Source: Quercus robur
Lineage: Eukaryota > Streptophyta > Magnoliopsida > Fagales > Fagaceae
Assembly: GCF_932294415.1 (NCBI RefSeq)
Contig: NC_065536.1
Coordinates: 58,331,854 to 58,395,853 of the forward strand
Reading direction: 5' to 3'
DNA: 64,000 bases
Every line of letters begins with the position of its first letter. The stretch's first letter is position 1. Positions 1 through 10,100 of this stretch are shown here, in pieces. The translations under genes were made by a program, and so were the position numbers. The notes beneath the pieces were generated by a model that did not search any database, was not told where the DNA came from, and saw only the letters and a program-made list of their open reading frames with translations.

Positions 1-400
1 TTTCCTGACTTGACCTGACCCGAGCCCCATTTTTTGACCTGAAGCAAAAATAGGTTGACCCGTGACCCAACTCTTTTTTTTTTGCAAGTCAACACGACCC
101 AACCCACAACCCGAACCATTTTTTAAAACTTTTTTTTTTGGGTAAAGAACGATAAAATTACAATAATATTGATTTAATTGTTTGTTGTGAGTTTTAAGGA
201 AACAATTGAGACCTTTACATAACTGCATGCAAATAAATTGAAAGATTAATGATTAAGGAATTCTGTAATAAGTAAAGAATTTTAGATATCAAATAACAAA
301 GTTCATGCCAAGATAATTTTGTTACAGTAGAGTTAAAAACATATATTTAAAATTATAGACATGTATAAGAAATATTCATAAGTGTGAAAAGAGTGAAGCC
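1..400. mobile_element. Partial hAT-like element copy
   Basis: The first 400 bases align nearly base for base with 5834-6235, inside the better-defined hAT-like element at 5809-6922. Both contain the same run of GACCCG/ACCC words near one end, followed by the same AT-rich body. Similarity stops at about 400, so this copy is cut by the window edge on the left and truncated or rearranged on the right. No coding sequence is present. Confidence 0.5.
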
Positions 401-466
401 AAAGTATGATGATTTTATTTTTTGTGGTTATTAATTTTAGACTCTTTGGATTTCGCACTCAATTAA

Positions 467-646
467 GAGAATTGTTGAGGACACAACTTATTACACAATT
501 TTTGCTACAACTTGCCACTTGGAGAGTTGTGAGCAGTGAAGAAAAAATGGTGGGTCCATATGGGTTCACGCTTCCATCTCTCACAACTCGCCATGTAGCG
601 AGTTGTGGCAAAAGTTGTGTAAGAAGTTGTGGTCCTAGGATTGCTC
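467..646. mobile_element. Foldback MITE, Mutator-like
   Basis: The two ends form a long imperfect inverted repeat of roughly 75 bp per arm. The arm around 475-535 is the reverse complement of the arm around 580-640, sharing words such as ACAACTT, TTACACAA and GAGTTGTGAG. It is flanked by a 9-bp direct repeat with one mismatch, CTCAATTAA (458-466) and CTCAGTTAA (647-655). Length, terminal foldback and 9-bp duplication fit a Mutator-type miniature element. An open frame running through it is accidental. Confidence 0.7.
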
Positions 647-791
647 CTCAGTTAACTCACTTGGCACAAAAATTAAAAAACTAAAATTGGACACTTGAGT
701 CATGACAAAACATTAGACTCCAATTTAAAATTTAATTAGATTTTCTCTTAGCTTTGACTTTAAATATATGCTTAGTTTAGACAGATACGTA

Positions 792-832
792 CAATTAAAA
801 ACACACACACACACCATATATATATATATATA
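792..832. repeat. (AC)n and (TA)n microsatellite
   Basis: A short AC dinucleotide tract runs directly into a TA tract. The surrounding 656-1438 interval is AT-rich and non-coding; I see no gene in it. Confidence 0.85.
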
Positions 833-1157
833 AGTTTCTAGTTAATAAATAAGTGTTGTTCATAGTATTATGTAAAAAGTTAATAAATTTGAATTATTTT
901 TTTAACTAGACAAACAAATGACATTGAAAAGTATAATATTTTAAACTCTTTTTTCTTCTAATTTTGGATATATAATTAAATATATGATCAAGTTTCGTAT
1001 GGTTCATTTATATTGGATTTCATGTATTTTGCATTGAATTAACTCACTTGATTCAAAAATTAAAAAGTTTAGATGAGACATATAACATAGAATTAGAATT
1101 TAATTAAAAACCATAAGATTGATGAATACATGTGTTTTATTTATTTATTTATTTTTT

Positions 1158-1372
1158 AAGAATACTAAGTATTTTTAACACACACACACATGGGGAGAAG
1201 GGATAAGGTTTTTTAAAGAAACTTATAGTTGTGTATATTCAAAAGGACCAAACTCTTAAACTCATACTCATTTTCCAATGTGGGATTAACCCACTATTTT
1301 TTTTTTCTTTTGAGAATACTAAGTATTTTTAACACACATATGGGGAGAAGGGAGAAGGTTTTTTAAAAGAAA
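1158..1372. repeat. Short direct duplication
   Basis: About 62 bp at 1158-1220 recurs at 1311-1372 (AATACTAAGT, TTTTTAACACACA, TGGGGAGAAGG, AAGGTTTTTTAAA). About 90 bp of unrelated sequence separates the copies. It is an ordinary local duplication in non-coding DNA. Confidence 0.7.
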
Positions 1373-1723
1373 TGTGTTTTAAATTTTAATTAAAAACCTT
1401 TTCTATTTTTATTTTCGAGAGAAAGGTAAAATGATTATTGTGGGGCCAGAAAATTCATGGCCCAGGCCCGCTCTATATCAGGGCCCAGGGCCTGATCTGA
1501 GGAGACCTATTGTCAAGAACGAGTTTAATGCAGGGATAAGATAAGTGAAAAGACTGCCAATACTGTAGTAAAGAACTCTGTGCCTGACAGGCCCCTATTC
1601 TTGACCATGCTATTCAACCTTTACGTCTACTCCCAACCACTTGAGGTATGGGCTGATAGGACAAGTCCTCTTCCCAGAAGGTAAAGCTTACACGTGAACC
1701 CTAAAGAGAGGAAGGAATACGAG

Positions 1724-1731
1724 TATAAAAG
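1724..1731 (+). promoter_or_regulatory. LTR TATA box with upstream CACGTG
   Basis: TATAAAAG lies inside the 5' LTR, about 28 bases downstream of a CACGTG hexamer (1691-1696). Both are conserved in the 3' LTR (CACGTG 5303-5308, TATA 5336-5343). This is the expected place for the retroelement promoter; no transcript evidence is available. Confidence 0.55.
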
Positions 1732-1791
1732 GAAACGAAAGCCAAGAGAAGCGGGGCGAAAAAGGAGGAGAAGAATGGGAAGAACTTGATG

Positions 1792-1814
1792 CTCCTCGGA
1801 CTAAGTCCGAGGAG
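1792..1814. other. LTR hairpin, 11-bp arms
   Basis: CTCCTCGGACT (1792-1802), one unpaired A, then AGTCCGAGGAG (1804-1814) form a perfect 11-bp stem. The same palindrome is intact in the 3' LTR at 5404-5426. The arm shares the 10-mer TCCTCGGACT with most units of the internal 81-bp array. Confidence 0.85.
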
Positions 1815-2027
1815 TCCAACCCTTCAGGCTACATCGTTGTAGGGCTTGGATGGTCAGGCCGAACCCACTTCTACATGAGCCCCCCCCCTAAAATCAGGAC
1901 CGGACCGTTGCCCAGCGATCAAAGGCAAGCCTTTTAAGCCCATTCTCTACAAATCATATTGTGAGGGATCTTTTATGTACGAGCTCAACGTCATTCTTGG
2001 GCCGTTAAATAATCGTGTCCTTACAAT

Positions 2028-2045
2028 TGGCGCCGTCTGTGGGGA
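2028..2045 (+). promoter_or_regulatory. Primer binding site (tRNA-Asp type)
   Basis: TGGCGCCGTCTGTGGGGA follows the LTR end after a two-base gap. Its first nine bases are complementary to the 3' end of plant tRNA-Asp, the usual minus-strand primer of Tat/Athila-type Gypsy elements (known biology). The match beyond the first nine bases is imperfect. Confidence 0.75.
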
Positions 2046-2261
2046 GGCTTGCGCATTGGCGTAAGTGGCGGTTGAGTTAACTCTCTAGCAAGCAAAGGTT
2101 CGCGGGGTTTCCTCCATCTCCGGCGACATGCAGTTGTTGCTCCGACATAAACTTCTGCTAGGGGCTACGCCCTGCAGTGCCAACGGCGCGGGCAGCCCTA
2201 GGGGCTTCCGGCCTCAAGCTAACTCTCCCCGCCATGGTCTAGGGGCTGACCTTCGAAAAAC

Positions 2262-3570
2262 AAATAAATACAAAGAAAAATCATAAGTTTTGGACAGAAC
2301 CAAGGCCTTGCATGGTCCTCGGACTCAAGCCTATGGGGAAACCAAGTAGACAAAGAAAAAACTACAAGTTTTGGATAGAACTAAGGCCTTGCATGGTCCT
2401 CGGACTCAAGCCTATGGGGAAACCAAGTACACAAAGAAAAAACTACAAGTTTTGGACAGAATCAAGGCCTTGCATGGTCCTCAGACTCAAGCCTATGGGG
2501 AAACCAAGTACACAACGAAAAAACTACAAGTTTTGGACAAAATCAAGGCCTTGCATGGTCCTCGGACTCAAGCCTATGGGGAAACCAAGTACACAAAGAA
2601 AAAACTACAAGTTTTGGACAGAACCAAGGCCTTGCATGGTCCTCGGACTCAAGCCTATGGGGAAACCAAGTACACAACGAAAAAATTACAAGTTTTGGAC
2701 AGAACCAAGGCCTTGCATGGTCCTCGGACTCAAGCCTATGGGGAAACCAAGTACACAGAAAAATCATAAGTTTTGGACAGAACCAAGGCCTTGCATGGTC
2801 CTCGGACTCAAGCCTATGGGGAAACCAAGTACACAAAGAAAAAACTACAAGTTTTGGATAGAACCAAGGCCTTGCATGGTCCTCGGACTCAAGCCTATGG
2901 GGAAACCAAGTACACAAAGAAAAAACTACAAGTTTTGGACAGAACCAAGGCCTTGCATGGTCCTCGGACTCAAGCCTATGGGGAAACCAAGTACACAACA
3001 AAAAACCATAAGTTTTGGACAGAACCAAGGTCTTGCATGGTCCTCGAACTCAAGCCTATGGGGAAACCAAGTACACAAAGAAAAAACTACAAGTTTTGGA
3101 TAGAACCAAGGCCTTGCATGGTCCTCGGACTCAAGCCTATGGGGAAACCAAGTACACAAAGAAAAAACTACAAGTTTTGGATAGAACCAAGGCCTTGCAT
3201 GGTCCTCGGACTCAAGCCTATGGGGAAACCAAGTACACAAAGAAAAAACTACAAGTTTTGGACAGAACCAAGGCCTTGCATGGTCCTCGGACTCAAGCCT
3301 ATGGGGAAACCAAGTACACAACGAAAAACCATAAGTTTTGGACAGAACCAAGGTCTTGCATGGTCCTCGAACTCAAGCCTATGGGGAAACCAAGTACACA
3401 AAGAAAAAACTACAAGTTTTGGACAGAACCAAGGCCTTGCATGGTCCTCGGACTCAAGCCTATGGGGAAACCAAGTACACAACGAAAAAACCATAAGTTT
3501 TGGACAAAACCAAGGTCTTGCATAGTCCTCGAACTCAAGCCTATGGGGAAACCAACTACTTAAAAGAAAA
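2262..3570 (+). repeat. 81-bp tandem array, 16 copies
   Basis: The hexamer CATGGT (CATAGT in the last unit) marks each unit, at 2311, 2392, 2473, 2554, 2635, 2716, 2794, 2875, 2956, 3036, 3117, 3198, 3279, 3359, 3440 and 3521. The period is 81 in most steps, 80 in two and 78 in one. Because 81 is a multiple of three, long open frames appear in several frames on both strands. The 80- and 78-base steps break or shift them, so I do not read the array as protein-coding. Twelve of sixteen units carry an exact TCCTCGGACT; the others have one change (TCCTCGAACT or TCCTCAGACT). Confidence 0.93.
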
Positions 3571-5050
3571 ACTACGTTACATGGACTTTAGAATCTATCC
3601 GAAGAGAACTCTCCATTAACAATTGGGTTAATCCCTAAACTGCAGGGATTCCCAAGTCTGCTCTCAGATCCTCGGTACCAAAGGGATTGATGCAATATAG
3701 AGCAATATTTTACCAAAAACACAATTGGAGTCCCTTACTGCTCGGTTACCCCTTTGGATGAATTATTTAGAGTTTATCGTTCTCGGACGGTCTCCTTGCA
3801 CGTATTACGGAATATTCAGCTGTTATCTCGATTAGTTTTCTAAGTTTAATTTACTGAGAATTATCGTTATTATGCCTGGTAATGTCGGTAAATTAGAGTT
3901 AGTTGGATTATGTTTCAAGGTTTCCTGCTCTAAGTATCATTGAAGAAAAACACACATGGAGCACACACATTCACAAAGTAGTTGTTGCAAAAAAGAAAAA
4001 TATTCAAAACAAGTAAATAAATTCCTCTTTTATTAAGACAAAGAAATAGTACAGCGTACAATGAAAAGCTGGAATAAGCTTATATTAAAGCTAACTACAT
4101 AAGCGAAAAGAAAGATACAAGAGAATAAAGAGAAAGCCGAGAAAGTAGCACAGAGGAGAGGTTGGCTGCTGTTTCAAGACGTTGTTCAAGGAAAACCATT
4201 CCTCAACACTTTTACATGCCCATAACTCAGGCAGCCAAAGAACCCAACGAGGGGCCTGCACCATTGAAGAAAAGGTGTAGAGAGCCCGGCTTCGGGCTAG
4301 CGCTACTGAAGAAAAGGTGCAGAGAACCGGAAGGTGATGAGCCTCTACGGAACCACGCTTGCGGTATCGTAGACGGCGCTGATGGCGGAAAATCTTTCTT
4401 CTGACACACCAAAAATCTGGTGTGACCAGAACCTGCTTCGGATTTTGACTGAAAGAGGGGAGGATACCGTTCCCACCATACCCAAGTGGGAGGACACCTT
4501 AAATCTGTGCCTCCCCTGCTCAGACCACATCACTTTAAGTCTTGGAAGGGTCCGGTGCCTCTGTGGCGGGTGAAGTTCCTCCACCTCCGCCCAAGCCTCA
4601 AACATATGGCACTAAGAGAAGACGACACTGGAGGTAGGAACTGGTTATGGAGAAAGGGTTATGATTCTGAAGAGAGCCAAAGAGTTTATATGCAAGAAGA
4701 ATAACCTCCTATCCTACTTATATAAAGGGTAGGGAGGTAGCATTTAATTCGTGCAGTTTTCCAAGGAGCGCTACGAACAAGGTAGGTCTGGGCTCAATTT
4801 CCCACGCCATCCACAACCGTAGGATCTCAAGATCCTCGGGAAGGCGCACTTCGATTGTTGAAACTTCAGAGTACTCCACGTGAGTGAAGAAAACGAAGGG
4901 ATGACTCTTAACTTGGCACGTCTCCCATGTGAATGTAAAAACACAAGTATGAGTGGAGTGCAGAACTTGAACGAGCCATGATGTGGGCCCAAAGTCACCA
5001 AAACCCTCCTCCCCAACTAAAAGTCGGGCAGTAGGATTTTGAAGGGCTAT
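3571..5050. other. Unique 3' interior of the LTR element
   Basis: No retroviral-type domain is visible. Features seen are a duplicated AAGAAAAGGTG motif, a small hairpin AGCCCG-GCTT-CGGGCT (4283-4298), and a TATA-like TATATAAA (near 4719). Short open frames exist on both strands (for example - strand 4345-4605), but I recognise none of them. Some Tat-lineage elements carry extra, sometimes antisense, ORFs in this position (known biology); whether any frame here is used cannot be told from sequence. Confidence 0.5.
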
Positions 5051-5637
5051 TGTGGGGCCAGAAAATTCATGGCCCAGGCCCGCTCTATATCAGGGCCCAG
5101 GGCCTGATCTGAGGAGACCTATTGTCAAGAACGAGTTTAATGCAGGGATAAGATAAGTGAAAAGACTGCCAATACTGTAGTAAAGAACTCTGTGCCTGAC
5201 AGGCCCCTATTCTTGACCATGCTATTCAACCTTTACGTCTACTCCCAACCACTTGAGGTATGGGCTGATAGGACAAGTCCTCTTCCTAGAAGGTAAAGTT
5301 TACACGTGGACCCTAAAGAGAGGAAGGAATACGAGTATAAAAGGAAACGAAAGCCAAGAGAAGCGGGGCGAAAAAGGAGGAGAAGAATGGGAGGAACTTG
5401 ATGCTCCTCGGACTAAGTCCGAGGAGTCCAACCCTTCAGGCTACATCGTTGTAGGGCTTGGATGGTCAGGCCGAACCCACTTCTACATGAGCTCCCCCCC
5501 TAAAATCAAGACCGGACCGTTGCCCAGCGATCAAAGGCAAGCCTTTTAAGCTCATTCTCTACAAATCATATTGTGAGGGATCTTTTATGTACGAGCCCAA
5601 CGTCATTCTTGGGCCGTTAAATAATCGTGTCCTTACA
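5051..5637 (+). repeat. 3' LTR (587 bp)
   Basis: It has the same length and termini as the 5' LTR. Eight substitutions separate the two copies, all C/T or A/G changes. The palindrome, TATA box and CACGTG box are all retained. Confidence 0.92.
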
Positions 5638-5808
5638 ATTATAAAATCTTATAATGCTGTATAATACTTAAATTTTACCTATTGTATATTCTAATTTTTT
5701 AATGGGAATTATATTTTCATATAAGTTGAGAAAATTTATGGACAATTTTTTGCCACAATTTTGATTTTCTCTATTATAAATATTATAGAAAAAACAATAA
5801 GTCAAGAT

Positions 5809-6922
5809 TAGACATGGTAAAACGGGTTAAAATTTCCTGACTTAACCCGACCCGAGCCCAATTTTTTGACTCGAAGTAAAAATAGGTTGACCCGTGACCC
5901 AACTCGTTTTTTTGCAAGTCAACACGACTCGACCCATAACCTGAACCATTTTAAATTTTTTTTTTTTTTGGTAAAAAATAATAAAATTACAACAGTATTG
6001 GTTTAATTGTTTGTTGTGAGTTTTAATAAAACAATTGAGACTTTTACATAATTTCATGCAAATGAATAGAAAGATTAATGGTTAAGGCATTCTGTAATTA
6101 GTAAAGAATTTTAGATATCAAATAACAAAGTATATGCCAAGATAATTTGGTTACAGCAGAGTTAAAAACATATATTTAAAATTATAGACATGTATGAGAA
6201 ATATTCATAAGTGTAAAAAGAGTGAAACCAAGGTAGCAATAAAATTAGTATAAATAATGAATGCTTAAGCTTATTTTTTAACAATTCATGTCTAAAATAA
6301 ACGATTTTTCAAAATAAATTATAATATTTCCTATAGTGTGTATTGCTTAACAATGACATGATATTTATAAAAGATACTATGTATAAATAAGTAAACAAAA
6401 AAACATTAATGCATATTCTGCAATTGAAAGAGAGTGCCAACCATAATTGATAATAGATTATAAAATTAGTTTTCAAGATTATAAATTTCTTATATGATTT
6501 TATTCCTTGTAAAATTAGTTATCCAATAAGCATTTTTAATTTTGTTTTATATTTTGGGATGTCGATATTGTGTAAAAATAAAACTTGTGTATTTGTTTTA
6601 CTTATTCTTTGTGCTATTCTATTTTAGTTAGTAATGTTAAAATTTGTATAATTTTAAAATTATTGAACAAGTATTAATTTGTTTAGTTGAACTTATTCTT
6701 TATATGAGTAGGGAATTCAAAATAATGCATTTTATATCAAAGTAATTTGCTGTGTAACTTTTTAAATGACAAATACATATTTTCTTTAAAAAAAATATAT
6801 AAAAAATATGGGTTAACTTGACCCAACCACGATCCGATTCACCAAACTAACTTTCTAACCCACTTAAAATGACTCCTTTTTTGACACGTCCCAAACCCGA
6901 ATTCCACCCAACCCTTTGCCAC
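5809..6922. mobile_element. Non-autonomous hAT-like element
   Basis: The left end begins TAGACATGGTAAAACGGG and the right end, read on the other strand, begins GTGGCAAAGGG. These give an imperfect terminal inverted repeat (ATGGTAAA versus GTGGCAAA, then GGGTT). A perfect 8-bp direct repeat GTCAAGAT flanks it (5801-5808, 6923-6930), as expected for hAT transposition. Both subterminal regions are rich in ACCCG/GACCC words and the body is AT-rich. There is no transposase frame. The right terminus may have lost a few bases, since GTC belongs equally to the inverted repeat and the target duplication. Confidence 0.6.
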
Positions 6923-7088
6923 GTCAAGATGTGAAGTGATGGTAATAAGAGATTATTTAAGAGTCACTCTCATTGACTCGTAATTTACCGTATATCAAGA
7001 GTCGTGATAAAAATGGTTGACACAAAAAGTTGAGATTGTAGAAGACCTACGTTCCATTTGTAATTGAATTGAACTTTAAAAAAATATC

Positions 7089-7117
7089 GGCCCATTTTCG
7101 AAACCAGAACGAGCCCA
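7089..7117. promoter_or_regulatory. Two site-II (TGGGCY) motifs
   Basis: GGCCCA (7089-7094) and AGCCCA (7112-7117) are reverse complements of TGGGCC and TGGGCT. They lie 50-80 bases upstream of the LSM12-like start codon. Clustered site-II elements are typical of plant promoters for growth-linked housekeeping genes (known biology). Their use here is inferred. Confidence 0.4.
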
Positions 7118-7167
7118 AATATCAAAAAACCAAACAACACTGATTCAGGTTTCTTGGGCATAGAAGA

Positions 7168-10100
7168 ATGAGCAGCAGTAATCAGATTGCCATGGATGGT
7201 AACACCACCACCACCGCCACCACCAACAACCACACAGAGGACTTCGCAGTAGGTTGCTTGCTCTCCATCAAGACCACTTTGGGCGACGAGTTCGAAGCCC
7301 AAGTCATCACCTTTGACCGCCACTCCAACATCCTCGTCCTTCATATCCTTTCATCCATTTACCTTTTTCTCTCTAACCCTATAGAGAAAAAAAGCAAAAA
7401 AAACTAATTTTTGATTTTTGATTTTGATTTGTAAAACTTTTTTTTTTTCCTTAACTTTGGTTTCTTTTGTGTTCTGTTGGGGTGCCCACAAGAGGGTTCG
7501 AAACCTGGACCTCGTCGAAACATAAGGCTGTTGAAGGCTAACTATATAAAAGAGTTTTCTTTATTGGGTCAATCTGAAGACCCACTTGATATCAAGAAGT
7601 GTTACCTCGATCTGAATAGTCTGCAAGCTAGAGAAGAATCAGCCATTAGGTGGGTCATTTTTTTTGTTGTTGTTGCAATTTGCATCACAACCCCATTTGG
7701 GAAATCTTTTTGTGTGTGTGTGTTTTGTGCTAATTTTGTTGGATTGTAAAGTGATGTACTTCGAAATTTTGAATCTTTGATGAGGTTGATTGTAGGCAAG
7801 CAGAAGCTGACGCAGAGAGAAGAGGTGTAGGTGTAACCAGCGAGGCTCAGAATATTTTTGACGCCTTGTCTAAAACGTATGTGTTAACCCTTTTTTTCTT
7901 AAGGATCTGATTATTATTCAATTTGGTAGCAGTTGTATGATGTTACTATTACTATTTGTTGCATTTTATTGAGCATAATTTGCCCATTACTTAGCCAATG
8001 AGCTTTACCTGAAATGGCACCTGTAAAAAGAAGGTGGAGGCTGAGTTGATGGGCGTGTTTACCAATCAAATCCATTGCTTGTTTTAGCATTTTAGTTTAC
8101 CTCTTTGGTAGTAACTAAATTTACAATACTTTAGAGCCTATGGTAGCTTGAAAGGTAGAAGTGTATGCCCCCTTTTTCATTGTATAGACACACTTTCTTC
8201 CTTTGAATTTTTTTAAATGAAGAGAAAATGAAGAGAAAAGGAAAGAAAGAGGAAGAATTGAGGATGATTCATAAGTTAAGAGAAATGGAGAGTAAAGTAG
8301 ATGCCTGTTGCCAATGTACATTGTCTTTTTGTGATGAGGTGGAGATGAAATTTCTGCGTATGTACTCATTTTGTTGAAAGTAAAAGTTTATTTTTGTTGA
8401 TACATGAATATGTTCTTACCATCCTACTCCATAAGAAAAAACAATGGGAGATAAAACCATCATCAATTTGTCTATTGCGTTGACCGTCTCATAATTCTTC
8501 TTAGATTTCTTTGCTTTTGAGAACACTTAACACCCATATTGTTTGTATTGGTGGTAACAACCTGGAACCCTTTCAAATATATTGCATCAATGTCGGCAAT
8601 ACTTAACAAACCCTCAGATGAGAACAAAATGCCAAAAGTCCAAAGTTACTTAACAACCTATAAGTGCAGGTGGTCAATTGAATTGGCTATCTTCTTATAA
8701 ATGGGCTAAAGTTTGTAAGCCAATGCAAGTTGGAGGGCTAGGCATGAGACGGTTGAGAAGCTTTAACTCTGCCTTGTTGGGCAAGTTGTTGTGGAGATAT
8801 GGGTTAGAGATAGACGCCTTATGGAGGAGGGTTATAGAGGCGAAATATGGGAATGAATGGGGTGGTTGGTGCACAAAAAAGGCTTTTATTAGAAGTGGCT
8901 AGCTAAACTTCTCCAAACCCCTATGGTTTATTAGAAGTGGCTGGCTAAACTTCTCTAAACCCCTATGGTTTGATGTAGGGGATGGTACTAGAGTGAAGTT
9001 TTGGAAGCATGTGTGGTGTGGGGATTGTACCCTTAAAGAGGCTTTTCCAGATCTTTACTGCCTTAATAGGGCAATGGATTCTTCAGTGGCAGCGGAGGTT
9101 ATGTGTTGGACTGGTGGGAGAATTCATTGGAATTTTTAATTTCGTTGTCCACCGCAAGATTGGGAGGAAATCTCTTTTGATCAATTTATTGCCATTGTTT
9201 ACACTCTAGGAAAGTGTGGGGGGTTGGCCCTGCTAAGTTTTGTTGGAAGCCAGCAAGGAGTAGAGGTTTTGAAGTTAAAAGTTTCTATCTTTCTTTCTAC
9301 CCCCTACTATCTCCTTCCCTTGGAGGTTGGTGTGGCAATCGAAAGTCCCTCCAAGGGTGGCTTTCTTTTCATGGTCAGCCTCTTTAGGTAAGATTCTTAC
9401 AACTAATAATCTTCTCAAAAGGAGTATTATTGTTCTTGACTAGTGCTATATGTGTAAGAGGTGTAGGGAATCGGTGGATCATCATCTACTTCATTGCCCC
9501 ATAGCTTCTTAGTTGTGGTCTTTGGTGTTTTGTTTGTTTGGACTCCATTGGGTTATGCCACTTAAGGTACTTGAGGTGTTTGAGTCTTGGCAAGGTAAAT
9601 TCAGATGACATCGCAATATAGTTTTTTGGAGACTTGTGCCGCATTGCTTGATGTGATGTATTTGGAGAGAAAGAAATGCTAGATGCTTTGAGGGATGTGA
9701 GCGCTCCTTACTAGAGATCAAGTCTTTCTTCTTGCATACTCTCCTTGTTTGGAGTGTGGCTTTGTCACATTGTTGTTGTTTTCCTCTTCTTGCTTTACTT
9801 GATCATTGTAATTTTGGTTGTTGATTTTTGCCCCCACAGTACATGCCCAGTGTGGCTTTGTCACATTGTTCTTGTTTTTCTCTTCCTGCTTTGCTTGATC
9901 ATTGTAATTTTGGTTGTTGATTTTTGCCCCCACAGTACATGCCCAATGTACTCAGGTTGGCTATTTTTTTTCTTAATAAAATTTTTTCTTTACCTATCAA
10001 AAAAAAAAAAAAAAAAGTAAGTTATTAGTGCATATCTGTAGAGTTTGTTTCTTGAAATTTGTAAGAAATTAGGAGTTATGTATCTATAAAATTATAAAAG

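Larger units (their letters stand above)
1439..2025 (+). repeat. 5' LTR (587 bp)
   Basis: It begins TGTGGGGCC and ends CCTTACA. It contains a CACGTG box (1691-1696), a TATA box TATAAAAG (1724-1731), and a near-perfect palindrome (1792-1814) about 60 bases downstream of the TATA. The palindrome should therefore lie near the 5' end of the element RNA. Confidence 0.92.
1439..5637 (+). mobile_element. Non-autonomous LTR retrotransposon (LARD-like)
   Basis: This is a complete LTR element. Two LTRs of exactly 587 bp (1439-2025 and 5051-5637) start with TG and end with CA, and a perfect 5-bp target duplication ATTAT lies outside them (1434-1438, 5638-5642). Two bases after the 5' LTR is a tRNA-Asp-type primer binding site. 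The 3.0-kb interior has no recognisable gag, protease, integrase, reverse transcriptase or RNase H, so mobility would depend on proteins supplied by another element. It holds sixteen 81-bp tandem repeats and a unique 3' part. The LTRs differ at 8 positions, all transitions (about 1.4%), so the insertion is fairly young. The PBS type suggests the Ty3/Gypsy Tat-Athila side, which is inference. The purine tract before the 3' LTR (GAAGGG, 5041-5046) is weak. Confidence 0.92.

Noticed and set aside
406-684. 92-codon open frame
   Set aside because: It crosses the MITE at 467-646 and both its target duplications; no domain.
2262-3570. CRISPR-like array or repeat-protein gene
   Set aside because: Units are contiguous 81-bp repeats with no unique spacers, located inside an LTR element of a plant genome; frame shifts between units argue against coding.
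4162-4404. Small open frame in the LTR element interior
   Set aside because: Composition and a short internal duplication explain it; no recognisable protein.
5253-5549. 98-codon open frame in the 3' LTR
   Set aside because: It lies wholly within LTR regulatory sequence; the same frame is altered in the 5' LTR.
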